A DNA stretch of 64,000 bases from Streptomyces canus (GCF_041435015.1 NZ_CP107989.1:7998001-8062000); one strand, 5' to 3'. Counted from the stretch's first letter, positions 1 through 9,234 are shown. Notes: a model not told the origin generated them from the sequence alone. Made by a program: numbers and translations.

Positions 1-287
1 CGGACGTGCAGGAAGTACACCTGGGTGCCGTCGATCTCGGTGACGAACTGCGGCAGCTCGTTGAGGGCGGCCTCGTGCTTGCGCCAGTCGTAGGCACCGC
101 GCCAGTACGCGGCGAGATCGCGGAGATACGGCAGGGAGGCGCCGTACTCCCAGCCGGCGTCCGGCAGCTCGTCCGGCCAGCGGGTGAGGTCCAGGCGGGT
201 GTGCAGGTCGTCGAGCCGCGCCTGAGGGATGTCGATCCGGAAGGGGCGGATCTCACGGGTCTCTGTGGTCGCGCTGTTGTCTGCCAT
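1..287 (-). CDS. Epoxide hydrolase family protein, N-terminal part (cut by window start)
   Basis: The ATG is at 287 and 95 codons are visible before the window edge. The visible part is the N-terminal cap found in microsomal-type (EHN-domain) epoxide hydrolases, with the typical [24 protein letters not shown] and [19 protein letters not shown] stretches followed by the [16 protein letters not shown] strand that leads into the alpha/beta-hydrolase core. The catalytic core lies outside the window, so activity cannot be judged. Family members open epoxides with an Asp nucleophile. The gene diverges from the WYL regulator at 350, and the intergenic region carries a perfect inverted repeat (307-329), which suggests that regulator controls it. 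Confidence 0.85.
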   Translation of the reverse strand, partial: MADNSATTETREIRPFRIDIPQARLDDLHTRLDLTRWPDELPDAGWEYGASLPYLRDLAAYWRGAYDWRKHEAALNELPQFVTEIDGTQVYFLHV

Positions 288-306
288 GAGTCCAAGCTAG
301 GAAGGC

Positions 307-329
307 TTGCGGACAACAACTGTCCGCAA
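307..329. promoter_or_regulatory. Palindromic operator candidate between epoxide hydrolase and WYL regulator
   Basis: Perfect 9-bp inverted repeat (TTGCGGACA / TGTCCGCAA) around a 5-base spacer, in the 62-bp space between two divergent starts (287 and 350). Its position fits an autoregulatory operator of the adjacent DNA-binding protein. Confidence 0.6.
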
Positions 330-349
330 TGGCTGGCAGACTCGATTTT

Positions 350-1390
350 ATGTTGGAGACCTCGGCACGACTCCTGCGCCTGCTCTCGCTCCTGCAGGCC
401 CACCGCGAATGGTCCGGCGCCGCCCTGGCCGACCGCCTCGGCGTCACCCCGCGCACCGTGCGCCGGGACGTGGACCGGCTGCGCGAGCTCGGCTACCCCG
501 TCAACGCCAGCCCGGGCACCGGTGGCGGCTACCAGCTGGGCGCGGGCGCCGAGCTGCCGCCGCTGCTCCTGGACGACGACGAGGCCGTCGCGGTCGCCGT
601 CGGCCTGCGCACGGCCGCGGGGCAGGGCATCGAGGGGATCGGGGAGACCTCCGTACGGGCCCTCGCCAAGCTGGAGCAGGTCCTGCCGAGCCGGCTGCGC
701 CGCCGGGTGGGCGCCCTGAACGCCTTCACCGTGCCCATGCTGCGCGGCACCCAGCCCTCCGCCGTCGACCCGGGCGTCCTCACCGAGCTCGCCAACCTCT
801 GCCGGGACGCCGAGCGGCTGCGCTTCGAGTACAGCGACCACGGGGGCGCGTCCAGTCGCCGTACCGTCGAACCGCACCGCCTGGTGTGCAGCGAGCGGCG
901 CTGGTATCTGGTCGCCTGGGACGTGGACCGTGACGACTGGCGGACCTTCCGGGTCGACCGGATCACCCCCAGGCCGCCGCACGGTCCCCGGTTCACTCCG
1001 CGCACCCCGCCGGCCGACGATCTCGCCGCGTACGTCTCGCGAGGCGTCTCCACGCGCGCGTACGCCTCACACGCGGTCGTGCGGCTGCTGGTGCCCAAGG
1101 AACGGGCCGCCGAGCGGATCTCGCCGAGTGCCGGGGTGCTGGAGGCGGAGGGGCCCGACAGCTGTCTCCTGCACACCGGGGCCTCGAGTCTCGACGTGAT
1201 GGTGATCCACGTGATGATGACGGGCTTCGAGTTCGAGGTGCTGGAGCCGGCCGAGCTGACCGAGGCGATCAGGACGGCTCACGACCGGCTTGCTCGCTCT
1301 TTGGCTCGGGCTGCGGAACCTGGGCCGCGTACTGCGGATGGTGCAGGTCGAATGCCGGGGACTCGGAGCGGATCCGGGGCAGTGTCGTGA
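350..1390 (+). CDS. YafY/WYL-family transcriptional regulator with N-terminal HTH
   Basis: Predicted 346-residue DNA-binding regulator. An HTH_11-type winged helix occupies roughly residues 1-60 ([18 protein letters not shown] is the recognition region). A WYL domain follows in the middle ([21 protein letters not shown]), then a WCX-type C-terminal extension. WYL domains are thought to sense nucleotide or small-molecule ligands. I start it at the ATG at 350 because an upstream in-frame ATG at 329 sits inside the palindrome 307-329. The reading frame runs 122 bases into the convergent ctaD gene. The last 25 or so residues ([14 protein letters not shown]...) look like read-through over ctaD rather than conserved domain, but no earlier in-frame stop exists. 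Most likely target: the divergent epoxide hydrolase gene and itself. Confidence 0.85.
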   Translation: MLETSARLLRLLSLLQAHREWSGAALADRLGVTPRTVRRDVDRLRELGYPVNASPGTGGGYQLGAGAELPPLLLDDDEAVAVAVGLRTAAGQGIEGIGETSVRALAKLEQVLPSRLRRRVGALNAFTVPMLRGTQPSAVDPGVLTELANLCRDAERLRFEYSDHGGASSRRTVEPHRLVCSERRWYLVAWDVDRDDWRTFRVDRITPRPPHGPRFTPRTPPADDLAAYVSRGVSTRAYASHAVVRLLVPKERAAERISPSAGVLEAEGPDSCLLHTGASSLDVMVIHVMMTGFEFEVLEPAELTEAIRTAHDRLARSLARAAEPGPRTADGAGRMPGTRSGSGAVS

Positions 1391-2960
1391 AGTTGTGCCG
1401 CGGCGGCGGGCAGGACGTGGCCCACTCCAGGGACCGGCCGTAGCCCCAGGGGTCGTCGGTCTCCACCTTCACGCCGTACTTGGCGGTCTTCCAGACGTTG
1501 TAGAGGAACGGCAGCGTCGAGGCGCCCAGCAGGAACGCCCCGATCGTCGAGATCGTGTTGAGCGCGGTGAAGCCGTCCGCGGCGAGATAGTCCGCGTACC
1601 GGCGGGGCATGCCCTCCGCGCCCAGCCAGTGCTGCACCAGGAACGTGGTGTGGAAGCCGACGAACAGCGTCCAGAACTGGATCTTGCCGAGTCGCTCGTC
1701 GAGCAACTTCCCGGTGAACTTCGGCCACCAGAAGTACAGCCCGCCGAAGATCGCGAAGACGACCGTGCCGAACACCACGTAATGGAAATGTGCCACGACG
1801 AAGTAGGTGTCCGAGACATGGAAGTCCAGCGGTGGCGAGGCCAGCAGCACCCCGGTCAGGCCGCCGAACAGGAACGTCACCAGGAACCCCGTCGCCCACA
1901 GCATCGGCGTCTCGAAGGACAGTGAGCCCTTGATCATCGTCCCGGTCCAGTTGAAGAACTTCACGCCCGTCGGGACGGCGATCAGGAAGCTCATGAAGGA
2001 GAAGAACGGCAGCAGCACCGCGCCGGTGACGAACATGTGGTGCGCCCACACCACGATCGACAGACCGGTGATCGACATCGTCGCCGCGACCAGCGTCAGA
2101 TAGCCGAAGATCGGCTTGCGGCTGAAGACCGGGATGATCTCCGTGATGATGCCGAAGAACGGCAGCGCGATGATGTACACCTCGGGATGCCCGAAGAACC
2201 AGAACAGGTGCTGCCACAGCAGTGCCCCGCCGTTGTCCGCCTCGAAGACCTGCGAGCCGAAGCGCCGGTCCGCCTCCAGGACCAGCAGTGCGGCCGCCAG
2301 CACCGGGAACGCCAGCAGGACCAGGATCGACGTGAACAGCGTGTTCCAGGTGAAGATCGGCATCCGGAACATGGTCATGCCGGGCGCGCGCATCCCGATG
2401 ATGGTGGTGATGAAGTTGACCGCGCCGAGGATCGTGCCGAAGCCGGCCAGCGCGAGGCCCATGATCCACAGGTCGGGGCCGACGCCGGGGGAGTGCGCGG
2501 AGTTGTTCAGCGGCGCGTAGGCGAACCAGCCGAAGGCGGCCGGACCCGACGGCACGAGCAGCGAACCCAGCACGATCAGGCCACCGAACAGGAAGAACCA
2601 GTAGGACAGCATGTTCAGCCGCGGGAAGGCCACGTCCGGGGCGCCGATCTGCAGCGGCATCAGTTCGTTGGCGAAGCCCGCGAAACTCGGGGTCGCGAAC
2701 AGCAGCAGCATGATCGTGCCGTGCATCGTGAACAACTGGTTGTACTGCTGGTTGTCCAAGATCTGCAGTCCCGGCCGGGCGAGTTCGGCCCGCATCAGCA
2801 GGGCCATGACGCCGCCGACCAGGAAGAACACGAACGACGTGATCAGATAGAGGTGACCGATCTTCTTGTGGTCGGTGGTGGTCAACCAGTCGACGACCAC
2901 CCGCCCGTGCCCCTTGGTCCGCACGGGTCGTGCCGTCGCGTGCACGGTCTGCGTCCCCAT
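1269..2960 (-). CDS. ctaD: Cytochrome c oxidase subunit I (aa3-type), stand-alone copy
   Basis: 563-residue heme-copper oxidase subunit I, the membrane core that reduces oxygen to water and pumps protons. About 12 membrane segments are apparent. Diagnostic motifs: [12 protein letters not shown] (heme a ligand), the [11 protein letters not shown] segment with the CuB His and the His-Tyr pair, [10 protein letters not shown] (two CuB His) and [10 protein letters not shown] (heme a/a3 ligands). The start is the ATG at 2960, preceded by GAAGGGG; a GTG at 2984 is in frame but lacks a good ribosome site. No ctaC, ctaE, ctaF or qcr genes adjoin, so this looks like a second, isolated subunit I that would rely on partners encoded elsewhere. 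Its 3' end overlaps the convergent regulator by 122 bases. Confidence 0.95.
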   Translation of the reverse strand: MGTQTVHATARPVRTKGHGRVVVDWLTTTDHKKIGHLYLITSFVFFLVGGVMALLMRAELARPGLQILDNQQYNQLFTMHGTIMLLLFATPSFAGFANELMPLQIGAPDVAFPRLNMLSYWFFLFGGLIVLGSLLVPSGPAAFGWFAYAPLNNSAHSPGVGPDLWIMGLALAGFGTILGAVNFITTIIGMRAPGMTMFRMPIFTWNTLFTSILVLLAFPVLAAALLVLEADRRFGSQVFEADNGGALLWQHLFWFFGHPEVYIIALPFFGIITEIIPVFSRKPIFGYLTLVAATMSITGLSIVVWAHHMFVTGAVLLPFFSFMSFLIAVPTGVKFFNWTGTMIKGSLSFETPMLWATGFLVTFLFGGLTGVLLASPPLDFHVSDTYFVVAHFHYVVFGTVVFAIFGGLYFWWPKFTGKLLDERLGKIQFWTLFVGFHTTFLVQHWLGAEGMPRRYADYLAADGFTALNTISTIGAFLLGASTLPFLYNVWKTAKYGVKVETDDPWGYGRSLEWATSCPPPRHNFTTLPRIRSESPAFDLHHPQYAAQVPQPEPKSEQAGREPS

Positions 2961-3325
2961 CGCTCGCCCCTTCGCTCGGCTCACGCCATGATGCTCGCGC
3001 GGTCGTGCGCGGCGACAGAGGGCGTAAGGGGGTTCTGTGCCGGAACCGTGTATTTCCTATGCGGTGTCAGCTTCCGTGGCCCTGTCCGGAATGCGTGGGC
3101 AAAGGGCCCGGGTCGGTTCTCGGACAAGCCTTCTCACGGCTCATTCGGGGAAGTCCTACGACACGCGGAAATTGCGTTCGAATACCTGCGGAAGGGTGAG
3201 GGAAACGCCCGTCCGTGTGACGCAGTGCGAGGGAAACGCGTGTCGTGATCCTGTGACAGAAGCGTGACAGGAGGCGTGCGGGATCCGGACTTCCGCGGCC
3301 GCCGGGCAGGGCCTAGCGTGGCGGT
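2961..3325. other. 365-bp intergenic region, no gene seen
   Basis: Upstream region of both ctaD (minus) and the small inhibitor gene (plus). It contains an imperfect direct repeat GAGGGAAACGC at about 3198-3208 and 3229-3239, near the inhibitor end. I see no convincing small ORF with a ribosome site. Confidence 0.5.
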
Positions 3326-3541
3326 ATGGCATCCATTCCGACACCGCCCGCCGAACCCCAGGACAGCCCGGACACCTACGTCGGCCTCGACTCCGCCTCC
3401 GCCGAGCGCACCGCGCGTGAGCGGGGCTGGTCGACGGTCAGGTCACTGCCGCCGGGGGCGATCATCACGATGGAGTACCGCGCGGGCCGGCTGAACTTCG
3501 AGGTGAAGGACGGCCGCGTGGCGCGGGCCTGGAAGGGCTGA
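3326..3541 (+). CDS. I78-family peptidase inhibitor-like small protein
   Basis: 71-residue protein without an obvious signal peptide. The C-terminal half matches the I78 / potato-inhibitor-I-like pattern: a central YVGLDSASAE segment, PPGAIITMEYRAGRLNFEV, then DGRVARAWKG, where the conserved Arg/Asn of the binding-loop region and the terminal hairpin are recognisable. I78 proteins inhibit serine proteases, so this one might protect against endogenous or secreted proteases; that target is inference. Single-gene unit closed by a strong hairpin at 3547-3593. Confidence 0.75.
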   Translation: MASIPTPPAEPQDSPDTYVGLDSASAERTARERGWSTVRSLPPGAIITMEYRAGRLNFEVKDGRVARAWKG

Positions 3542-3546
3542 ACCGC

Positions 3547-3593
3547 ATGACGCAGGCCCCGGTTCCACGCAGGGGAACCGGGGCCTGCGTCAT
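3547..3593. terminator. Strong bidirectional hairpin terminator
   Basis: Perfect 20-bp inverted repeat (3547-3566 and 3574-3593) with a 7-base loop, between two convergent genes ending at 3541 (plus) and 3640 (minus). Confidence 0.9.
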
Positions 3594-3639
3594 GCGCGGG
3601 GTGGTGGTGCGTACCGGCCCCGCCGTGTCGGAGGCGGGA

Positions 3640-4674
3640 TCAGCCGCCGGTCACCGGCCGGGTGGCCGGCGCGTGGGGCGTGCCGCGCGCGATCCGGTCC
3701 GACTGCGGCGGGCGGCGGCTGCCGACCGGGGTGACCGGGGTGCGCTCCGAGCGGGTGGTGTGCGGGCCCGGGGCCAGGTAGGCGGGTGACCTGGGGCCAC
3801 GCGTCGGCGTGGTGGCCTCGCGGGCCGCCGTCTCGTTCTGTGGGGCCGTGAGCGGCTTGAGGCGGGCGGGCGCGGGCGCCGTGACGGGGGTGACCGGGGC
3901 CGGTGTCCTCGCACCGCCGCGGGCCCGCCAGCGGTCGCGCAGGTCGAAGGCGTAGGTCTCGGCGCGGGCGATCAGCGGCTCGAACCAGGGCAGCGCGAGC
4001 AGGATCAGCAGACCGGCGACCCATCCCAGCACGACGTCGCTCAGCCAGTGCGTACCGAGGTAGACGGTGGCCATGCCCACGCCCAGCGAGGTCACCGCGG
4101 AGATGGCGGAGAGCCAGCGGCGGGCCCTCGGGGTGGAGGCCAGATACGCCAGGATCCCCCAGGTCACCACGGCGTTGGCGGTGTGACCGCTGGGAAATAT
4201 ATCGCCGCCCAGGCCCATCTCGTTCGAGCCGATGACGGTCGCGTAGTGCGGTCCGAGTCGTCCCATGCCGTACTTGGCGGCGCCGACCGTGATGTTCAGC
4301 AGCAGCAGCGAGGCGCCCAGGGTCAGCAGCGGGCGCACGGTGTGCTGCCGCCAGGAACGCCAGCCCAGCCAGGCCGCGACCATCACCGCGGTCGGGCCGC
4401 GCTGGCCCAGCACCACGTAGTAGTCGACGAACCAGTGGATGGACGCCCACTGCTGGTACGGCCGGAAGAACATGACCTGCCAGTCGAGGCGGACCAGCCA
4501 CGAGGTGGTCACCACGAGCCACACGATCGCCAGGTAGAAGGCCAGGGCGGCGATCACCAGGACGGTCCGGTGCCGGCTCGCCCTGGGCACGCTGAGGTGG
4601 GCCGGTCGTTCCGGCTCACGGTCCAGCCTGGCGAACACCCGGTCCAGACGGGTGAGGTTTCGTTCGGTACGCAC
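3640..4674 (-). CDS. PAP2-superfamily membrane phosphatase
   Basis: 344 residues with a GTG start. Five to six membrane helices occupy residues 40-235, followed by a long Pro/Thr/Arg-rich hydrophilic tail of about 100 residues. The three-part PAP2 acid-phosphatase signature is present: KYGMGRLGP (C1), FPSGHT (C2, catalytic His) and YLGTHWLSDVVLG (C3, His and Asp). Such enzymes dephosphorylate lipid substrates such as phosphatidic acid or undecaprenyl pyrophosphate on the outer membrane face. The substrate here is unknown. The disordered tail is unusual in length and probably cytoplasmic. Confidence 0.88.
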   Translation of the reverse strand: MRTERNLTRLDRVFARLDREPERPAHLSVPRASRHRTVLVIAALAFYLAIVWLVVTTSWLVRLDWQVMFFRPYQQWASIHWFVDYYVVLGQRGPTAVMVAAWLGWRSWRQHTVRPLLTLGASLLLLNITVGAAKYGMGRLGPHYATVIGSNEMGLGGDIFPSGHTANAVVTWGILAYLASTPRARRWLSAISAVTSLGVGMATVYLGTHWLSDVVLGWVAGLLILLALPWFEPLIARAETYAFDLRDRWRARGGARTPAPVTPVTAPAPARLKPLTAPQNETAAREATTPTRGPRSPAYLAPGPHTTRSERTPVTPVGSRRPPQSDRIARGTPHAPATRPVTGG

Positions 4675-4881
4675 CCAATCGACGTTACAGCGAGTGAGCT
4701 CTGTTCCCTGTCGAATCAGCGGCTTTGTGATGACGATGTGATGTGGGATTCCTCTCAGCCGGGGGTTTATTTCCAGGGATTCCGCAAAAGCAGGTGGCTG
4801 CGTCCTTCAATTCCTTTGATCATTCCGGGGCCGGGTTTATTGGCCCTTATGAATTAGTTCACCGAATCATGGGACGGAATT

Positions 4882-4908
4882 CTCCGGGTGCTCATCGACG
4901 CCCCGGAG
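4882..4908 (-). terminator. Hairpin downstream of the mannosyltransferase gene
   Basis: Inverted repeat CTCCGGG / CCCGGAG (4882-4888 and 4902-4908) just past the stop at 4913, in a 240-bp gap that is visibly richer in A/T than its neighbours and holds no gene I can support. Confidence 0.45.
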
Positions 4909-4912
4909 CCGA

Positions 4913-6091
4913 TCATGGCGGACCGGAGCCGTTCAGCCAGAAGGCGCCGTACAGGGCGGACGCGAGGGCGATCACCACGACGACCCCGGCTGACCTGCGG
5001 GTCCTCGAGCGCGCGAGGGCCAGGGCGAGGGGGAGCAACAGGGGAAAGGCGGGCATCAGCAGGCGCGGCTTCGAGCCGAAGTAGCTCGACGCGCACAGGG
5101 CGAGCGCCGTGACGACCCCGGAGTACACCAGCAGGGGCAGCGGCTGGCCCTGCCGCACACAGGTGGCATACAGCCACACGACCAGCCCGACCCCGACGAT
5201 CAGCCCCACGCCGGCGAGGGCCGACGGGAACGACGTGAACTTGTCGGCGACGAAGCGGGCGAAGGCGTATCCGCCGTCGAATCCGTTGCGCCACCCCGCC
5301 TGCACGTCGAGATAGCCGAGCGGCCCTCCGCCGGTGCGGTGACCGACCCACAGGACGTAGGCGGCGGCACCGAGGGGGGCGAGGGCCATGCCCGCGGCCC
5401 GCGTGGCTGTGGTCGCCCCGGCCGGCGTGACGCGCTCCGACCCGGACGCGGCGCGGTTCCCTCGGTCCCGCAGGAACGCGGCGATCCCCGCCGCCCACAC
5501 CGCCGCGACCACCGCGAGGCCCACCGGGCGCGTCAGGCCGGCCAGGGAGGCCAGCAGGCCCGCCGTCAGCCAGCGGCCGGTCAGCAGGGCGTAGAGCGAC
5601 CAGGCGGCCAGCGCGGTGAACAGGGACTCGCTGTACGCCATCGACTGGACGATCCCGACGGGCAGGACGGCCCACAGCAGGACTGCGCAGACGCCGGCCC
5701 GGCGGCCGTACACATGATCCGTCACCGCGAAGACGCCCCAGGCCGCGAACAAGGAGGCGAGCAAGGAGACCGCGAAGCCCGCGTCGGCGTACGACAGCGG
5801 CGTCACCGCGGACAGCAGCCGCTCCAGCCAGGGCAGGAGCGGGAAGAACGCCAGGTTCGAGTGCACGTCGCCGTTCGGCAGCCGCACCTCGTAGCCGTAA
5901 CCGAGGTCGGCGACCCTCGTGTACCAGAGGGCGTCCCAGCGGGCCGTCAGCAGGGTGTACGCGCTCTTGTCGCGCGCCGCGCTCCACAGGGCCAGGGTGA
6001 CGAGGCCCAGGGCGCGTACGGCCGCATAGCCGAGCAGCGCCGGGGCGGCTCGGCGCAGGGCCGGTTCGGTGCGCGTTCCAAGATCGGTCAC
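4913..6091 (-). CDS. Membrane mannosyltransferase family protein (PIG-V-like GT-C)
   Basis: 392 residues from the GTG at 6091 (CGGGG upstream). The frame is open further upstream, but those residues are Arg-rich and unlike protein. About nine membrane helices. The N-terminal loop carries the acidic GT-C region (ARWDALWYTRVADLGYGY) and HSNLAFFPLLPWL, which resemble GPI-mannosyltransferase 2 / PIG-V-like actinobacterial proteins that use polyprenyl-phosphate sugar donors on the outer membrane face. Donor and acceptor are inferred from the family only. Divergent from the MFS transporter at 6351. Confidence 0.75.
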   Translation of the reverse strand: MTDLGTRTEPALRRAAPALLGYAAVRALGLVTLALWSAARDKSAYTLLTARWDALWYTRVADLGYGYEVRLPNGDVHSNLAFFPLLPWLERLLSAVTPLSYADAGFAVSLLASLFAAWGVFAVTDHVYGRRAGVCAVLLWAVLPVGIVQSMAYSESLFTALAAWSLYALLTGRWLTAGLLASLAGLTRPVGLAVVAAVWAAGIAAFLRDRGNRAASGSERVTPAGATTATRAAGMALAPLGAAAYVLWVGHRTGGGPLGYLDVQAGWRNGFDGGYAFARFVADKFTSFPSALAGVGLIVGVGLVVWLYATCVRQGQPLPLLVYSGVVTALALCASSYFGSKPRLLMPAFPLLLPLALALARSRTRRSAGVVVVIALASALYGAFWLNGSGPP

Positions 6092-6350
6092 GGCCCCGAT
6101 TATCGACCGCGCGCCGAACCGGCACGCCCGCCGGGGCGTGGGACCCGATGAGAACGTGGTGTACGCCACACGTGTTCCGCGCGAAGTGTGAGAGGTCCGC
6201 CACTGGGCCGACGCGAGAACTCGCGTACCCTGACGTGTCACCCGCCGTTCGCTGCGCGGGCCGGAGACACCGCTCCTCTCCGGCCGAGATCACGGGTCCC
6301 CACCCCGTGTGCCCGCCGAACGTGCCAGGGAACATCTGGGAGGTACGTGC

Positions 6351-7952
6351 ATGTCCGGGACGACCACGGCCGCCGCAGCGCTGCGCCGTCGGGCGGCCGG
6401 GGCCGGTGCAAACCGCTGGGTCGTCCTCGTCGTCCTCTGCGTCAGCCTGCTCCTGGTCGCCCTCGACGCGACCGTGCTGCACGTGGCGGTGCCCGCCGTC
6501 ACCGAGGACCTCAAGCCCGGCGCGATAGAGCTGCTCTGGATCGTCGACGTCTATCCCCTCGTCTGCGCCTCGCTGCTGATCCTCTTCGGCACGCTCGGCG
6601 ACCGCGTGGGCCGCAGGAGAGTCCTCCTCCTCGGCTACGCCCTCTTCGGCGTCGCCTCCGGTGTCGCCGCCCTGGCGGACACCGCCCAGGTGCTGATCCT
6701 CGCGCGGGCGCTGCTCGGCGTCGGCGGCGCGATGATCATGCCCGCCACCCTCTCGATCCTTCGCCAGGTCTTCCCCGACCGGCGCGAGCGGGCGCTCGCG
6801 ATCGGTATCTGGAGCGCGGTCGCCGCTGTCGGCGCGGCTGTCGGACCACTGCTCGGCGGCTTCCTCCTGGAGCACTTCTGGTGGGGGTCGGTCTTCCTCG
6901 TCAACATCCCGCTGATGCTGGTCAGCCTGCCGGTGGGCCGCCTGCTGCTGCCCGAGTCGAAGGGCGCCGCGAACGGTCCCTGGGACGTCGTCGGCGCGCT
7001 GATGGCAGCCGCCGGGCTGTTCGGCCTCGTCCTCGGCGTGAAGCAGCTCGGCGCCGGGGAGCTCGACGCGTTCACCGCGGTACCGCTGGTCGTGGGCGCG
7101 GTCCTGCTTGTCCTGTTCGTACGGCGGCAGAAGCGGCTCACACATCCCCTGGTGGACCTGCGGATGTTCGCGCGCCCGGCCTTCAGCACCTCGGTCGGCT
7201 GCATCGTCCTGGCGATGCTCGCCCTCGTCGGGCTCGAACTGATCGCGGCGCAGTATCTCCAACTGGTCCTGGGCCTGTCCCCGCTGGAGACCGGCCTGCG
7301 GCTGCTGCCGCTGACGATCGCCGCGATGGCGGCGGGGCTGGCCGGAGCGCGTCTGCTGCGGAGATTCGGGCCGCGCCGGATGGTCAGTGCCGGGTTCTGT
7401 CTCACGGCCGTGGCCGTACTGCTGCTGACCGCGATGGGCGACGCGGACAACACGGGCCTGCTGGTGTCCGGGTTCGTCCTGCTCGGGTTCGGTCTGGAGA
7501 CGACGCTTTTCGGGGCGTACGAGTCGATGCTCAGCGAGGCGCCCCCGGAGCAGGCGGGCGGGGCGGCGGCCATCGGCGAGACCTCGTACCAGCTCGGTGC
7601 GGGCATCGGCATAGCGCTGCTCGGCAGTGTGATGAACGCGGCGTACACGCCCGGCCTCTCCGGCGTACCGGGTGTCCCGAACGCGGCGTCCAAGTCGGCC
7701 GGACACTCCCTGGGCGAGGCCTACGAGGTCGCCGGACATCTCGGTGGACCCGCGGGCGTGGCCCTGCGCCGGGCCGCCCAGGACTCCTTCGTGCACGGGT
7801 TGCACGTGACCTTGCTGGTGAGTGCGGGGTTGTTGGTGCTGGGCGCGGTGATGGCGCTGCGGCTGCCGCGTGCGATGCAGTGCGGCGAGTCCCCGACGGC
7901 GGTGGAGCTTCCGTCGCCGCGGGAGGTCGCGGAGTCCCGCGTCTCGGCCTGA
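6351..7952 (+). CDS. DHA2-family MFS transporter (14-helix drug/proton antiporter)
   Basis: 533 residues with about 14 transmembrane segments. Motif A is seen as GTLGDRVGRRRVLLLG. LDATVLHVAVPAV (helix 1) and the helix-5 stretch GIWSAVAAVGAAVGPLLGG (motif C, antiporter type) place it with the QacA/SmvA/EmrB-like multidrug exporters. The start at 6351 is set by GGGAGG at 6338-6343; an earlier in-frame start at 6309 lacks a ribosome site. A hydrophilic loop (GVPGVPNAASKSAGHSLGEA) sits before the last helix pair, as in QacA homologues. Substrate unknown; no regulator gene adjoins. Confidence 0.9.
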   Translation: MSGTTTAAAALRRRAAGAGANRWVVLVVLCVSLLLVALDATVLHVAVPAVTEDLKPGAIELLWIVDVYPLVCASLLILFGTLGDRVGRRRVLLLGYALFGVASGVAALADTAQVLILARALLGVGGAMIMPATLSILRQVFPDRRERALAIGIWSAVAAVGAAVGPLLGGFLLEHFWWGSVFLVNIPLMLVSLPVGRLLLPESKGAANGPWDVVGALMAAAGLFGLVLGVKQLGAGELDAFTAVPLVVGAVLLVLFVRRQKRLTHPLVDLRMFARPAFSTSVGCIVLAMLALVGLELIAAQYLQLVLGLSPLETGLRLLPLTIAAMAAGLAGARLLRRFGPRRMVSAGFCLTAVAVLLLTAMGDADNTGLLVSGFVLLGFGLETTLFGAYESMLSEAPPEQAGGAAAIGETSYQLGAGIGIALLGSVMNAAYTPGLSGVPGVPNAASKSAGHSLGEAYEVAGHLGGPAGVALRRAAQDSFVHGLHVTLLVSAGLLVLGAVMALRLPRAMQCGESPTAVELPSPREVAESRVSA

Positions 7953-8006
7953 CGCCAGGCATCTGGACGTGCGGGACACCGCGTCGTAACGTCAGCCGGG
8001 AAGCGT

Positions 8007-8023
8007 AACTAGCGATGCTAGTT
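8007..8023. promoter_or_regulatory. Palindromic operator candidate upstream of acyl-CoA dehydrogenase
   Basis: Perfect 7-3-7 inverted repeat (AACTAGC-GAT-GCTAGTT) 27 bases before the start at 8051. The A/T-rich symmetrical layout is typical of TetR-like or MarR-like operators. No regulator gene lies next to it. Confidence 0.55.
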
Positions 8024-8050
8024 TTGAGCTGGCTCTCGGAGGATGTGCTC

Positions 8051-9223
8051 ATGGCCCCGTTCGACCCCGCCGACCCCCTCGGTATCGACGACCTGCTGGA
8101 GCCGGAGGACCTGGCGATCCGCGAGACCGTGCGGACCTGGGCCGCCGACCGTGTCCTGCCGTATGTCGCGGACTGGTACGAGCGGGGCGAGCTGCCGGAG
8201 ATCAGGGAACTCGCCCGTGAGCTCGGGGAGATCGGCGCCCTCGGGATGTCGCTGAGCGGCTACGGGTGCGCGGGCGCCTCCGCCGTGCAGTACGGGCTCG
8301 CCTGTCTGGAGCTGGAGGCCGCCGACTCCGGGATCCGGTCCCTCGTCTCGGTGCAGGGCTCTCTGGCCATGTACGCCATCCACCGGTTCGGCAGCGAGGA
8401 GCAGAAGCAGACCTGGCTGCCGCGCATGGCCGCCGGAGAGGTCATCGGCTGTTTCGGGCTCACCGAACCCGATCACGGCTCCGACCCCGGATCCATGCGG
8501 ACGTACGCCAAGAAGGACGGCACGGACTGGGTGCTGAACGGGCGCAAGATGTGGATCACCAACGGGTCGGTCGCCGGGGTCGCCGTCGTATGGGCGCAGA
8601 CCGACGACGCGATCCGCGGCTTTGTGGTGCCGACCGATGCGCCGGGCTTCTCGGCGCCCGAGATCAAGCACAAGTGGTCGCTGCGGGCCAGCGTCACCAG
8701 CGAGCTCGTCCTCGACGACGTACGGCTGCCCGCCGACGCGGTGCTGCCCGAGGTCACCGGGCTCAAGGGGCCGCTGAGCTGTCTGTCGCACGCCCGGTAC
8801 GGGATCGTGTGGGGAGCGATGGGGGCGGCGCGGTCGTGTTTCGAGACCGCCGTGGACTACGCGAAGACGCGGGAGCAGTTCGGGCGGCCGATCGGGGGCT
8901 TCCAGCTCACTCAGGCCAAACTCGCCGACATGGCGGTGGAACTGCACAAGGGGATTCTGCTCGCCCACCATCTGGGGCGGCGCATGGACGCCGGCCGCCT
9001 GCGTCCCGAGCAGGTCAGCTTCGGCAAGCTCAACAACGTCCGTGAGGCGATCGAGATCTGCCGTACGGCGCGGACGATTCTCGGGGCCAACGGGATCTCC
9101 CTCGAATACCCCGTCATGCGGCACGCGACGAACCTTGAGTCGGTGCTGACGTACGAGGGCACCGTGGAGATGCATCAGCTGGTGCTGGGCAAGGCGCTCA
9201 CCGGACTGGATGCCTTCCGGTAG
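8051..9223 (+). CDS. Acyl-CoA dehydrogenase, glutaryl-CoA dehydrogenase-like
   Basis: 390-residue FAD enzyme with the full three-domain fold: N-terminal helices, a beta domain with CFGLTEPDHGSDPGSM (flavin/substrate segment) and KMWITNGSVAG, then a C-terminal helical domain with KTREQFGRPIGGFQLTQAKLADM. The catalytic Glu is in TYEGTVEMHQLVLG, the position used by glutaryl-CoA dehydrogenase, and ARYGIVWGA also favours that branch, which dehydrogenates and decarboxylates glutaryl-CoA in lysine/tryptophan breakdown. The start is fixed by GGAGGA 8 bases upstream. Transcription may be gated by the palindrome at 8007. Confidence 0.88.
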   Translation: MAPFDPADPLGIDDLLEPEDLAIRETVRTWAADRVLPYVADWYERGELPEIRELARELGEIGALGMSLSGYGCAGASAVQYGLACLELEAADSGIRSLVSVQGSLAMYAIHRFGSEEQKQTWLPRMAAGEVIGCFGLTEPDHGSDPGSMRTYAKKDGTDWVLNGRKMWITNGSVAGVAVVWAQTDDAIRGFVVPTDAPGFSAPEIKHKWSLRASVTSELVLDDVRLPADAVLPEVTGLKGPLSCLSHARYGIVWGAMGAARSCFETAVDYAKTREQFGRPIGGFQLTQAKLADMAVELHKGILLAHHLGRRMDAGRLRPEQVSFGKLNNVREAIEICRTARTILGANGISLEYPVMRHATNLESVLTYEGTVEMHQLVLGKALTGLDAFR

Positions 9224-9234
9224 ACCCTGCGCGG

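Noticed and set aside
329..349. Upstream ATG at 329 as start of the WYL regulator
   Set aside because: It lies inside the perfect palindrome 307-329 and adds seven residues not typical of the family; 350 preferred.
4854..7979. 1041-codon minus-strand open frame
   Set aside because: Antisense to the MFS gene and out of frame over the mannosyltransferase; Arg/Gln/His-rich low-complexity translation without domains, an effect of GC-rich codon bias.
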